Below the pieces are notes generated by a model that ran no database searches, was not told the DNA's origin, and was given only the letters and a program-made list of their open reading frames with translations. The position numbers and the translations under genes are program-made. A stretch of DNA of 64,000 bases from Rutidosis leptorrhynchoides (lineage: Eukaryota; Streptophyta; Magnoliopsida; Asterales; Asteraceae). The DNA is taken from the NCBI RefSeq assembly GCF_046630445.1, contig NC_092333.1, positions 103,357,501 to 103,421,500 of the forward strand, read 5' to 3'. This document shows, one piece after another, positions 42,991 through 54,854 of this stretch (its first letter is position 1; each line of letters starts with the position of its first letter).

Positions 42991-44600
42991 ATCATCATCT
43001 GTTAAAGGCTGCTTTGTTAGTAATTAATCGTAGCTGAAACCTACCTGATATACCAGATATCCAAAATCATTGTAATCTTATTATTTTGATTGAGAGACAT
43101 TCCAACAGTTTTCCTCGGTCCAAACCAAGTGTCAAGCAACAACTAAAAGCATAATATTGGCCACTTACAAAGTGTAAAACTTGAAACCGAGACATTTATA
43201 CCAACAAGATTTGTATGTTACACAATAACATTAAAATGATACATATATCTCCAAATCCAACCTTTTCCAGACACAAATTTCAACCCTAATAATTTTACAG
43301 CTACAATATCCAACATCCATATCAGGTCCCACACAAAGGCAGGTTGCCCTTGCTATTCATTAAACTATATTCCCTCTTCATCCCAAATAACACGAGCCAT
43401 CAGATTTCTCTTCTTTTAGCTAATAAATGATTAGCTCTAAATTTGTCTTGTTATCGTCTACTTTTTTTTAAATCAGCTTCTTGATTGCTTTAGATCATTT
43501 CCAGAATCATCTTCTAATGGTCATCACTTTTTTTCAGTTCGGGTGAAAGTTCCAAAGGGTGTTCAACTAGACAATACAGAGATGTACCAAAATACTCAGC
43601 AAAATTGACTCAAACTATATACTAGAGTAATGCTGATCTAGATCCTGCGTTTCTCTAGAATACATTCTTTAATTCTCTACATAATAAACCTCACTTATAT
43701 TGTTAAGATATATATGTAATAATAAATTAATAACACGTAATAAAATTAAACCGTAACAACCATCCCAAGTATCATAGGTTTCTTACAGAGATTAGGTATA
43801 TGTTGTTAAGTGTTTAACCATACTTAATTTCAAGCTCTCAACAATTGGACTCAACTAAACTAAAGTGTTTTCACATGGTTTCGAACAGTTTATCAATAAC
43901 AGATGAATTCAAATTCAATCAAAATACGAATCTTAAACACGATTCAGCACATAAATAGGTACCAGCAAGTCATCATGAGTGCTTAATATAAGATTCATAA
44001 TATCAAGACAATAATTCGGTTTAGTAACACATATTATCAACATTTTAAGTCTCAAATTGCAACAATAATCAGTAATAATCATATTTCTTACTGTACAGGC
44101 CTTTGTTACATATAAACCCTAATTTTACTTTACCAAGTAACTGAATTAGAAGCCCTGTGAAACTTGGTAAAGTAAAATTAGGGGGTATACTCGTGAAATC
44201 AATCTAGTGTTTACCATCTCCATCGCGTCTACGTACTTTCCTGCAATATTGAATCACAATATTGATACGTGAGCACTCATATCCTATCTTTTATATAATC
44301 CAACATACAATTTATATTTGACAGTAGCCAGAAAATTGAAGTAACGAGTTTGTAAACTAGAAATGTGATACATAAATATAGATATAAGTATATTGTACCT
44401 ATAGATTGAAATGCAATTGGGATGCAGAAAGTAAAAAAATGGAATTAATACCTTTGAAGAAAATGAACAATGGTGAAGAAGATTGCGGATTGAAGATTGC
44501 TGGGAGTGGATTGAAGATGAACAGTGGTGTGCTGTAAAGAAATGGCTGTAAAAACTCTCAGTGATTTTGCAAGCTATTTGGGGCTTTTTGTATCTTGTGT
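42991..44600 (-). other. Upstream region of the RIP-like gene, possible 5' exons
   Basis: No long frame. On the minus strand, 44600-44455 has the C/T-rich look of a 5' UTR ending in CTTCAAAG|GTATTAATT, and TATTGCAG| at about 44241 is followed by an exon-like stretch with ATGGAGATG|GTAAAC. These would make leader exons of the RIP-like gene, but the N-terminal RIP residues were not found between 43010 and 44600. Confidence 0.3.
44117..44183. repeat. Perfect 22-bp inverted repeat with 23-nt loop
   Basis: 44117-44138 is exactly complementary to 44162-44183 (CCCTAATTTTAC… / …GTAAAATTAGGG). It lies in the presumed leader of the RIP-like gene. It may be a tiny foldback element or a hairpin RNA source. 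Confidence 0.8.
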
Positions 44601-44621
44601 TTTTTTTTTTTGGGGGTGATT

Positions 44622-44750
44622 GGTGGTAATATTTCCACTCAATTTTTTTATAAATCCAATTTATTTATGCTAGCTCTTATTGTACAATACAAGTTGAAAT
44701 ACATAGGAGTGAGTGGATTTATCAAAAATTCGAGTGGAAATATCATCACC
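44622..44750. mobile_element. MITE with 37-bp terminal inverted repeats
   Basis: GGTGGTAATATTTCCACTCA… (44622-44658) and its inverted partner ending GGAAATATCATCACC (44714-44750) match at about 33 of 37 positions. Total length 129 bp, no coding. It lies just upstream of the presumed 5' exon of the RIP-like gene. Confidence 0.75.
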
Positions 44751-45567
44751 TTTTGTAGAAGGTAAACAACATATACATATTATTACTTAGTTTATATTTG
44801 TAGCTAAGCTTTACAGGTAATCTCGTCTAATAATTAGTCGTTATTATTTTCAATTTACCCATCTTAAAACTTTAAATTTATTATGGAGTAATTTGTCAAA
44901 CAACTTGGGAGGATTGTGGTCATCGCAAAAGTTTGAGTAGTAGTTTATTAGTGGTGTATTATATGATGAGTAATTATTATTTGTAAATTTTATTTGTAGG
45001 CTAGACTGGTTTTAATGCGGCGTCAGAAGGGCCCGTGGTGCCAACTGAGTTGGCCAAGTTTGACGCCCCTGACGTCGAGAACGCGGCGTCAAAAAATGAC
45101 GCGCAGGGGCGTCAATTGATAATCTGACGGAAGGGTGAGGACGCGGGTACTTGTGCAATCTCCACTACTTCGGTCTTGGAATAAAAGCTTACATCGTCAT
45201 CATCATCGTAAAAGAACCAATTTCTTGACCTAGAAGTGGAGACTATGGGGGCGGTGAGTGGTGAGAGGAGCAAAAATGTTAGCTCACTCTAAAACTAAGC
45301 TCGCCTTAAGACAAATGCCCCCCTTTGAATCGTACACGGTGGAAATTAACAATCACAACAATTAAAACACCAAACACACAATTTTATTCATTCCTAAGAA
45401 AACGAGGCAACACAATATAGTACACTTAATATGCAAGTAATATCTCATACGAGATTTTCGTGAATATAGCAGAGATTTAAGTGTTATGATGAGAGGAGTG
45501 TCGGTTGTCCTGATGATGTCTTCAAGATTGGTTAATTTTTGACCAATTTTCAAAATGTTTCCATAAA
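44751..45567. other. Intergenic stretch with a GC-rich islet
   Basis: AT-rich except 45010-45150, where GGCGTCA and TGACGCC words recur (TTTGACGCCCCTG near 45057-45069 is inverted relative to CAGGGGCGTCAATT near 45106-45119). No credible gene; the short minus frame at 45362-45553 has no features. Confidence 0.5.
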
Positions 45568-46004
45568 TTACACTGTTTTGTCCCTGAGGTATGAAGAGAC
45601 TTGGGTAGCACGATGGAAGGCGGATGTCATTCCAACATGTGCGAATAGTTTGGTCAGATGAAGACCATAAGGATGAGACAGATGAAGGTTTTGACCTGCA
45701 TGTTGCATTCTTGACGCCATAAGATATGCAACATTGACTTCAATCGAGTTCAAGAGACACCATAGGAGAGTAATCTCATTTGCATCCAATCGCCAAAGTT
45801 GTTCTCCCTTTCCGTAAACATTCAAGGTAATGATTTGTTGCCAAAGATCATATGTTGAAGAGAGATGATTACAGAGAAATCCATCCTTCTTGATGGAATT
45901 AGATTTGAGTGGACTTTTACATAGTGTTTCAAGAACACTATCTCTATCCATCCCATCAGGGAATTCATCAAAAGAGTTTGAATTTAGAAATAATGTTCGC
46001 CCTT
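45568..46004 (-). pseudogene. Plant transposon-protein ORF (PF20167-like), copy 1, C-terminal part
   Basis: The minus strand encodes RTLFLNSNSFDEFPDGMDRDSVLETLC…YGKGEQLWRLDANEITLLWCLLNSIEVNVAYLMASRM…GLHLTKLFAHV and a stop at 45568. This is the C-terminal half of the abundant plant 'putative transposon protein' family; its biochemical role is unknown. The N-terminal half is at 51901-52254. The two halves are separated by the Tat element, and the frame is continuous if the insertion and one CCCTT copy are ignored. Confidence 0.7.
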
Positions 46005-46951
46005 TAATGATACGCATAACGATCCGTCTCAAAACGACACTAACAAGTAGCAACCGGCTAGGATCTTACCCGACACGGTCCATCCAGGAAGAAGGATCCC
46101 TTCCTAACAGTCATCCGGCATCATCTCAGCAACTTTACCACGTCGGGCGAACGGCTATTCGGGAACGTTATATAAAAACCCAGCCCGGATGACATACACA
46201 TAACCGACATCATGTAGCCAGTCATGATGATTGTAACCGTGAAGAAACACTTGGAATAAATAGAAAGCAAAACCTTCCCGGCTAGACTGAAAGCACCGTG
46301 ATGCCTTAGCCGGGACCAACATGCCACCGGCACCGTCACCACTTCCCGGTTCGGTATTCCAACCCGACATAGGGACACCTTCCCGGGTCAAACATGCCAT
46401 CCCGGATGAAGTGCACTGTCCCGGAATAGACACTTCATCCCGGAACGAACATGCAAGCAAGTTGCATGCCACGTCAGCCCACAAATCTAGGAAAGTTTGT
46501 TAGGATCTTCTCGATTATTCCCATGAAAAGGACAGGTGCCACGTCACCCCTCGGGATTGGCAAAGTTCGTTACAACCATGAAAGGGACATGTGCCACGTC
46601 ATCATTCCCTCACAACATCTATAAATACGCTGACAAGATCATTCATTCAAACAACACTGGATGCATTACTGTTACTCTGCCCAAATTGATTACGGTAGCA
46701 TTACTCCAGTCGTTAACTCAATTCCGATCGATGCTCCGATCATCGTCGGAATTAATCCTCACTCTTAGATATTAACTTATTTGATTCCAATCGAATAGGT
46801 TAATCCGATCGATTGTTTTACGCCCTTGGAATCCAGATTCCAAATCGGGGTTTGCACAATTATTGGAGTTAAAACATTCGACTCACTCTTTTTCCCAAAT
46901 CAAGCACTCAAACCCGAAATCTATTCACACCAGTCGATTTTGGTTTGATCA
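46005..46951 (+). repeat. 5' LTR of the Tat element
   Basis: 947 bp between the CCCTT copy and the 15-bp word shared with the right extremity. It contains TATAAATA at 46620-46627. The first bases are TAATGATACG, so the usual TG start is mutated or the true end lies 3 bp further in. An alternative LTR end at TTTGCACA (46859) is possible. Confidence 0.6.
46620..46627 (+). promoter_or_regulatory. TATA box in the Tat LTR
   Basis: TATAAATA about 330 bp before the LTR end, with CATTCATTC-type leader after it, as in Tat LTRs. Confidence 0.55.
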
Positions 46952-46952
46952 A

Positions 46953-49742
46953 ATGGAGTTATCTAAAGGTACGAAATTAATCACTACTCACCACAACGAG
47001 CTGGAAGACGAAGAAACAAGCATGAACAACACCAACGACGCTGATGTGCATATGATTCACTCATGGGTCGTGAGACAACGACGAAAATCAGGGGTATTAG
47101 GTGAATGGAAGCACGAACCAATCGTCTTCCCCTCGTTATTCAATATTAACCCATCTTCAGACCCTGTTATCATACGGGCACACATCTTCAATTGCCAAAT
47201 TGGGCGAATATACACAGACACCGGTGCGGGGGCAGAAGTCATGTTTGAACATTGCTTTCTGCAGTTACCGGAAAGCATCAGACGACAGAAGAAAGCTGCA
47301 ACTTCGCCATTAGCAGGATTCAACAGCGCTGCAACCTGGCCGGTGGGCTCCATCACGTTGGAGGTCGTCTTAGGAGCATTACCTTTCCAAAGCACTGCTG
47401 ACATAGAATTCTCTATCGTCAAAACAGACTCCCGGTACAACGTCATCCTTGGGCGTAACCCCATGCAAAAATTTGGGGCAATCACATCGACAGTGCACAG
47501 CATGCTAAAATTTCCAACCCCAGCCGGCATAGCAACCATCCGAACACAAGAGATGGAGCCGGTTGAATGCTTACAAATATTTAAAGGTACATATCACATC
47601 ACAATACATGATGACGGCTATGTGTCACCAAACCCCATATACCCGGAACAAAGGATTCAAATCGGGACAGCTTTGAGTGGTAGCGCAAAGGATACACTTT
47701 GCAAACTCCTAGCGGCAAACATTGATGTCTTCACCTGGGAGTCATCCGACATGACAGGAGTCCCTCGCGAGATAGCACAACACCGGCTAAACGTAAACCC
47801 GAACATCACACCGGTCGTTCAGAAGAAAAGAGCAATGGCGTTAGAACGGAGCGAATTCCTGGACAACGAAGTACAACGGCTGGTCGATGCCGGTATAATG
47901 AAACAAGTAAAATACCAAACATGGGTGGCGAACCCAATGATGGTAAAAAAGGCAGACGGGTCTTGGCGCATGTGCGTAGACTACAAGGACATCAACAAAG
48001 CATGCCCAAAAGACAATTACCCTCTACCGGAAATAGACTGGAAGGTGGAATCCCTCTCGGGTTTCCAATTTCTAAGCTTCCTAGATGCGTACAGGGGGTT
48101 ACCAACAAATCCCAATGGCAGAAGTCGACGAAAAGACTGCATTCTTCACAAACAAAGGCATTTTACAAAAATGCCATTTGGGTTGAAGAATGGTGGAGCA
48201 ACATATCAGCAGGTAATCGACAAAGCATTCCAGGACCAAATCGGACGAAATATCGAAGCATATGTAGACGATATCGTCATCAAAAGCAAAACAGAAGAAC
48301 AAATGATTTTAGACATAATTGAGACGTTCGATTCATTACGCAAAATCAATATGAAGCTAAATCCTTCAAAATGTTCTTTCGGAATGGAAGAAGGCCGTTT
48401 CTTAGGCTTCACGATAACTCCGAGAGGAATCAAGGCAAAACCGAAGAAAATCCAAGCAATCGAAAATATGCAGTCACCTAGGAGTAAAAAAGACGTGAAA
48501 AGTCTAAATGGGAAGCTAGCGGCACTCACAAGGTTTCTGTCACGAGCCGCCGACATGGCCCTTCCCTTCTTCCAAACGTTAAAAGGCTGCCTAAGCAAAA
48601 AAGATTTCATTTGGACGGATGAGGCCGAAACGGCCTTCCAGGATGTAAAGGCATTTTTAAAAGAACTGCCAATGTTAACGGCACCGATACCGGGTGAAAC
48701 CCTCACGGTATACCTTGCCGCCTCCTCTGAGGCAATCAGCTCGTTTTTAATTGCCGACAGAGGCAAAATCCAAATGTCGGTGTACTTCGTAAGCAAAGTA
48801 CTACAAAACAGAGAAGTAAACTACCCGGCCATGGAAAAGTTAATTTATGACCTAGTGCACACAGCCAGACGGTTACGGCGATATTTTCAAGCACATCCGA
48901 TACAAGTTCTCACGGACCAACCGATCAAGCACGTCCTGACTAGACCAGAAATTTTCGGAAGAATGGTGAAATGGGCGACAGAACTCGGCGAGCACGAAAT
49001 CACCTTCCTCCCGAGACATTCAGTCAAGGGCCAGGTCATAGCCGACTTCTTGGTAGAGCTCCCCTCCGACATGATCAAACAAGGCGAAACCACCGTTACA
49101 AGACGGGGAACGAACGAATTCTGGGAACTATATACGGACAGAGCGTCAAGTGAGGAGGGGGATGGCATAGGCTTACTCCTCGTTTCCCCAAGCGGAGAAG
49201 AAATAACCTACGCTATCCGGTTAAAATTTGCCGCCTCAAGCAACGAGGCCGAGTACGAAGCACTAATAGCCGGATTACGCTTGGCAAAGAGTATTGATGT
49301 CCGACAACTTACAGCCTACGTCGACTCACAACTGGTTGCAAGCCAGTTAAACGGCAGCTTCGAAGCAAGAGATGCATCGATGCAAAAATACCTAGAGCTT
49401 ACAAAAGCACTAACCGAGACGTTCGCAGCATTTGAAATAAAACAAATACCCCGTAACCGTAACAAGAAAGCAGATGCTTTGAGCAAGCTTGCCTCTTTGC
49501 TCTACGACCACTTCACCAAAAAGGTTATGGTTGAAGTACTCGAAAGAAAGTCAACTGAAGAGGATACCCTCATGGCAACAATCACAACAGAAGAAGAGTG
49601 TTGGATGACACCTTTCATAAAATACCTTTTCGATGGTACCCTCCTGGAGGATAAACTGCAAGCCCGTAGGATACGCATGCGGGCACCAATGTATAACTTT
49701 AAAAATGGCATCTTGTATCGGAAATCATTCACAGAGCCCTAA
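46953..49742 (+). pseudogene. Tat protease-RT-RNase H polyprotein, terminated by nonsense codon
   Basis: 929 residues from ATG 46953 to TAA 49740-49742. Order: protease (YTDTGAGAEVMFEHCF, ILGRNPMQKFGAI), reverse transcriptase (WRMCVDYKDINKACPKDNYPLP, KMPFGLKNGGATYQ, YVDDIV), classical RNase H (VYFVSKVL…LTDQPI), then a second RNase H (WELYTDRASS…SNEAEYEALIAGL…YVDSQLVASQL…ADALSKLAS) with its acidic residues kept. Between FLDAYRG and KMPFG about 85 bp are read in a shifted frame: an extra base near 48097 is compensated near 48165, so essential RT residues there are lost although the frame stays open. Gag is absent; the frame begins one base after the LTR end. Confidence 0.9.
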
Positions 49743-50834
49743 TTAAGATGCGTTGGGCCAGCACAGGCCAAAAAGATCATCCAAGAAATGCATGAAGGAG
49801 ACTGCTCCATACATTCCGACTATCGAACGATAGTCAGCAGGATCAAAAGAATGGGTTATTTTTGGCCACACATGTACCGGGACACATATGACCTAATCGT
49901 AAACTGTGAGGCATGTCAAATACACGCTCCCGTCAACAGATCCCCCCATCATAACATGATTCCTATACACGCCGCTTGGCCGTTCTGCAAATGGGGGATC
50001 GACATTGTCGGCCCACTCCCAAGAGGTGTCGGAAACATCAAATTTCTGGTAGTTGCAATCGACTACTATACAAAATGGGTCGAGGCAAAACCGTTAAGCA
50101 CGATCACAGAAAGAAAAATCTTAACCTTCGTATGGGAGGATATTGTTTGTCGTTTTGGCTTACCACGAGAGATAGTCAGCGACAACGGCACACAGTTTGC
50201 ACACAATCCATTTAAGGACTGGAGTGCAGACATGGACATTCAACAGTCATTTACTTCTGTGGCCTACCCACAGGCCAACGGGCAAGTCGAGGTCACTAAC
50301 AGAGACATCGTTACCAGCATAAAAGCAAGGCTAGGCAAACACCGACAGGGATGGGTGGATGAACTCCAACACGTACTATGGGCACACCAGACAACACCGA
50401 AAGACAGTACAAACGAGACACCTTTTAGTCTGGTGTACGAAACTGAAGCGGTCATCCCGGCTGAGGTGCTTGTCCCAACCAACCGAATAACAACATTCGA
50501 TGAACAACAAAATGACAAAGCACTACGAGAAAACTTGGACGCTCTGGAAGAACGGCGAACGATAGCACATATCAGGCAAGCCAAAAAGAAGCAAAAAATT
50601 GCAAACCACTATGACAAAAAAGTCAAGCCACTGAACTTTCAGTTAAACGACTTGGTGTTAAGCAGCAACGAGGCCAGCCGGCAGTAAGATGTCGGGAAAT
50701 TAGGACCAAGATGGGAAGGACCTCACAGGGTTGTCGGCATAACTGAGTATGGTGCGTACCACCTGCAGACACCAGACGGAGTTCCGATATAACGCCCTTG
50801 GCACGCCTTTCATTTGAAAAAATATCATGTGTAA
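49743..50834 (+). pseudogene. Tat integrase region with two more nonsense codons
   Basis: In frame with the upstream polyprotein but separated by TAA 49740-49742. It has HHCC zinc-binding residues (HEGDCSIH…CEACQ) and the DDE core (WGIDIVGPL, SDNGTQF, NGQVEVTNR). TAA at 50685-50687 and 50790-50792 cut the C-terminal part, which continues as GKLGPRWEGPHRVV…PWHAFHLKKYHV to TAA 50832-50834. All three stops look like single-base changes in a once continuous pol. Confidence 0.88.
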
Positions 50835-51276
50835 CTTATCTGTAATCGGGAGGACTGATCACCCACTCGGATGACAGAAAGGCAAAACACTTATGTACTC
50901 AAATCATTTTTATGTATAAGTCATCAATAAAATTTCATTTTATATACTTATGCACTGTAATGACTCTGAATATGACGCAAATCAAATCAAACGTCTTTTG
51001 GCATATTTCAGACCTACTGCCAGAAGAAATGCCTTCTAGCTTTCGTTGGTAGGAGGACACCTCTTGAAGAACCTTCTCGGATAACAAAGGTGTCCGGCCT
51101 ATCATTGATGGTCCGGTTCTACTGTATAAACAACTCGACCATACTCACGCATAGTCTAGATATCTACGTTTTTGTCATGACAACATACGCAACTCAAAGA
51201 AAAACAAACTAGTTTATACACAACAAGTAACAAAATATGAACACATCACATTAAAAACACAACCGAGTGCATATCT

Positions 51277-51900
51277 CTACGGTTGGGAGTTTACAATATC
51301 CTCTACGGATGAGTTCTCGTCCCTACAGATTTTACCCAACTCTTCAAAACTAATCTGGCCGAGAGCCTCATGTGCTCGCTGGCAGTCCTGGAGACAAGTA
51401 GCTCTCAAATCAGTCTTCATCTTTTGGGTCGCGCTGCCAGGTGGTAGAAAGCACTGCACAGCCTTCAACACCTCAAATGTAGTCAACTTCTTAATAGCCT
51501 CAATAAAGGCATTGAACGGCTGATGAACAACGGATGATTTCAAAAGACGGGCAAAAAGCACATGTATACCATGTTGAAGACGGGTAAGTTCACCTAACGT
51601 TGCCGACACCTTCTCCGATAACTTCTTATTGTCATCGGAGAGCAGTGCGACCTTCTCCTTTTCCTGGGAAAGTGCCGCCTTCAACACCTCATGGGCTTCC
51701 CGGGAAACACGCAACTCATCCCGAGTGGGCTCCAAGGCCTCCTTTGCCGACGCTAGCTCCCTCTCAATACGAGTAATCGTCCCCGACAATTTTTCCATGC
51801 AACGGTTGTCATTCTCAAACATAACACAATGCTCGTGAATACGACGAGCATCAGCCTCGCTCCGGTTCAATTCATCCGTCGCAAAATTTTGGTTTGATCA
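51277..51900 (-). CDS. Antisense extra ORF of the Tat element, N-terminally truncated
   Basis: About 208 residues on the strand opposite to pol, between integrase and the element's right end; open from the junction at 51900 without a start codon. Predicted coiled coil (RIERELASAKEALEPTRDELRVSREAHEVLKAALSQEKEKVALL…), then LTTFEVLKAVQCFLPPGSATQK and an acidic end. Extra ORFs in this place and orientation are known for Tat-lineage elements; their function is not established. The missing start was removed by the deletion that also removed most of the 3' LTR. Confidence 0.65.
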
Positions 51901-52254
51901 CCCTTCATTTGGAACTTTCATGATCTTTCCAAAATCTTGAAGTGTCAAAGAATAGGTTTTTTCATGTAAAGAAAATGATATCTTCTTATCATTGTGAGAG
52001 AATAGGAAATTTGCATAAAATTCTTTGATGTGGAGAGGGTATAGTTGTGCTCTTAGATTGAGGAAAGCATCCCACTTTATTTTAGAGAAGTTATCAAGAG
52101 AGTACGTTGATAAGTGATGGGTAAGCACTTCTCTACCCTCAGCTATGGATCTCATCTTTTGAGATATGTTTGAATGGTGATGAGTTAGTTTGCTTGAGTG
52201 AGTGAGTCTTATAGAAAGTTGTGGATAGTACCAAACTTTAATGATTTTTCTCAA
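51901..52254 (-). pseudogene. Plant transposon-protein ORF (PF20167-like), copy 1, N-terminal part
   Basis: KVWYYPQLSIRLTH…MRSIAEGREVLTHHLSTYSLDNFSKIKWDAFLNLRAQLYPLHIKEFYANF…YSLTLQDFGKIMKVPNEG, cut exactly at the CCCTT duplication by the Tat element. A likely start is ATG 52155 (MRSIAEG); upstream codons are open to 52254. The rest is at 45568-46004. Confidence 0.7.
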
Positions 52255-52541
52255 GTTTGGTGTAGTTGAATTGATTACATCTCAGTTCTTCAATTTTCAT
52301 TTGAGACTTTATTCAAATCAACTTTAAGGAATGAGATAAAACTCGACAGACTGACCACAGTTCAGTTTGTGGTCGACCGCAGGGTTAGCCGTGCATAGTC
52401 AGTTTTGATTTGTTTGATCCTTTTCAATTGTTATGGTTTACCATAAACACATAGTTATCATGGATTATTTAGATCACATAATAATCAAACAAACATTTGT
52501 TCAAGCATCAAATTTAAACACAAGTTTCACAAGCATAAGTT
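52255..52541. other. Spacer between transposon ORF copies with GC-rich words
   Basis: AT-rich except 52345-52400, with TGACCACAG, GTGGTCGACCGCAGGG and TAGCCGTGC. Similar GGTTGACCGTG words recur at 60430-60510, beyond the other end of copy 2. Confidence 0.5.
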
Positions 52542-53515
52542 TCAAAAAACACATATCTTAATCATGTTTCCTACACTCTCTTGCACGAAAAGCGCCTTTT
52601 CCATATCTTTCATGGCCTTCATGAGCTTGGAATTGTTCTTTCTAAGCTTCACTTCTTTCTCAAGAATGTTGTTCACCCTTGCACTTCGGTTCATGTTCAA
52701 GAATTCTTGATAGTTTTCCTCCATGTTTTCCTCCTCGCTTTCAGAAGCAATTTCCTTTTCTCCGGATGCCTCACCAGGGTCATATTTATCAATATATTTT
52801 GAGTCGCTATCTGAGCTTGCGTGTCTCTTGCGAGATGCTCCGGGTTGATGACTACTTCTGAAAATAGTGAACTTGTTGATAGGTTCAAGAGACGGAGCAT
52901 GCGAGATATGATGGGTGGCCTTGAGATAAGCAAACAACAAGCTGAGATGTAGACCGTAGGGAAGTCCTCTGGTCGATTCTGTGAGCACTTTGTTCATTCT
53001 AGAGGCTATAAGGAAAGCTATATTGATGGTTTGATCAAACTCAATGCCCACATGACAAATATTTGTGTGGCATGAATGTTTGCATGATTTCCTCATTTGC
53101 AGTAGATGTTGTGATCTATTATCTTGTTCCGAATGTTGAACCTGGGTAATAGATCCATTCCCATCAGTCCATGGGCAAGAATTTCTGTGTGATCAACTAT
53201 AACAACCGTCACTTTTATGTAAGACCCAAATATTTATTGTACATAATGGATTTATGGTGTACGATGCATGTATGAAGTGTACGAAGCATGTACGTGTTGC
53301 TTGCTCGAACGTCGAAGGAAAACTGGACATTGTTTGGAGTTACAAGGAGTGTACGTACCTTTTCGACCCCAAATAAAGTTTGAGTTGATATTTCAAAACC
53401 TTACCATTAGAAAGGAAATCTTATTACGTTTCCAACGATAGTTGATTCATCGAAAACGGAGCTACGGTCGAAAAGTTATGGCCAAAACAAGTTACTGAAA
53501 ACTGACCTGAAGGTT

Positions 53516-53548
53516 GGAGCGGTGCTCCACCTTATGGAGCGGCGCTCC
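53516..53548. repeat. GC-rich palindromic word pair near the start of LTR D
   Basis: GGAGCGGTGCTCC (53516-53528) and GGAGCGGCGCTCC (53536-53548), 20 bp apart; GGAGCG pairs with CGCTCC around a central base. Preceded by ACGGAGCTACGG…AAAACAAGTTACTG, a context shared with LTR B at 9205-9240. Confidence 0.88.
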
Positions 53549-54854
53549 GATCACGTCTGATGCAATTTTCAGCATTTTAAAGGGGTTAAATGAGGGGTAC
53601 TTTGGTCCTTTCACTTGTGGACGGATTTGTGGCATTTAGATCAGTTTTAGATCCACTTTTGGATCATTTTGGCATCCACACATCTCTCTCATCTTATCTT
53701 AGAGAGAGGGAGAGATTGCTAGGGAGAGATTTGGGGTTTTGAAGAAGAAGAAGCTTGAATCGATCGAAAGCTCGAGTGTTAAAGTTGTTCCTTTCGTTCC
53801 CGGCTACGTTTTGATTGTTATGGTAAATTCTAAATCCGAATTTCATTGTTAAGATTATTGTTTGAGTTAGGGTTTGTGTTAGTTAGTGTTATAAACCCAT
53901 TTTATTGTGAAATTTGGGGGTTTTGGGTAAGATTCAAGTATGTAAGCCTAAATGGGTGACTTAGGGTTTTGATTGATGAAATTGTAAGTTTAGACCTTGC
54001 ATGTGTTGAGTAAACTTAGAACACTTGTGTACTGGTGATTTTGGTATGTGTTGACTTGATTTTGGGTGTAAACCCTAATTTGGGTCAAATGGGTATTTTG
54101 GGTCAAGTAAGCTTGATTCGGTGTCAAATTAAGTTCTAAGTCAAGTTTTGGTAAATCAAGTAGGTAAGTACTTGATTGAGGTGTTAGTGGTTGTCTTGGA
54201 AAAATAATCACTAGCCGTTTGTGATTTTGGGGCGTTTTATGACTTTGGTCAAAAATGGGTAATTTAAATTGGGTCAAAATTAAGGATGACACTAATTTGG
54301 ATTAAATGGATGATAAACGCTTGTGTTAAGTGTTAAATGATGTTTTCGGATGTAATTACTCTCGAGAAGTGATTTTGGGTTAAAATGGTATTTTAACAAT
54401 AAGTCAAACGTGGTCAAATGCAATATGGGTCAATATTGCACGTGTTGGGGTTTTGGTGTAAATGACGTTTGAAATGATTACTACCTAAGTAGTAATTTAG
54501 TTTTAAGACCTAGGTTTGGTCTAATTGGTGTAAAGTATGATTTAGGTTAAATTGTACTTTGTTGTGTTGGTTTGAATTATCACCCGAAGTGGAAATTGGG
54601 TTGTGTCCATTAGGTGATTAGATGGACGGGTTTTGGCGAGCAAGGTGTGATCCCTCGGCGAAGGGATGTTTGTGTCGAGTTCTCTTTTAGAGAATGGCTA
54701 CTTATGTGTATATTGTACCTATGTGTGATATAGGTGGTTACTTGCTCGGATTTGAGGACGAAGATCATGTTGTACATGACTTGTGCGGGCATTCCAAGGT
54801 GAGTGGAATAATTGTACGTGTATGTATTTGATGTATTTATTTGTGTAGCATGAG

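Larger units (their letters stand above)
46005..51900 (+). mobile_element. Tat-lineage Ty3/gypsy element, internally deleted, inserted in transposon ORF copy 1
   Basis: 5,896 bp flanked by CCCTT at 46000-46004 and 51901-51905. The left end is an LTR with TATAAATA promoter. The interior has protease, RT, classical RNase H, a second archaeal-type RNase H (Tat hallmark), integrase and an antisense coiled-coil ORF. Gag and a recognisable primer site are missing. At the right only ATTTTGGTTTGATCA (51886-51900), identical to the end of the left LTR (46937-46951), remains of a 3' LTR. Nonsense and frameshift mutations make it inactive. Confidence 0.85.
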
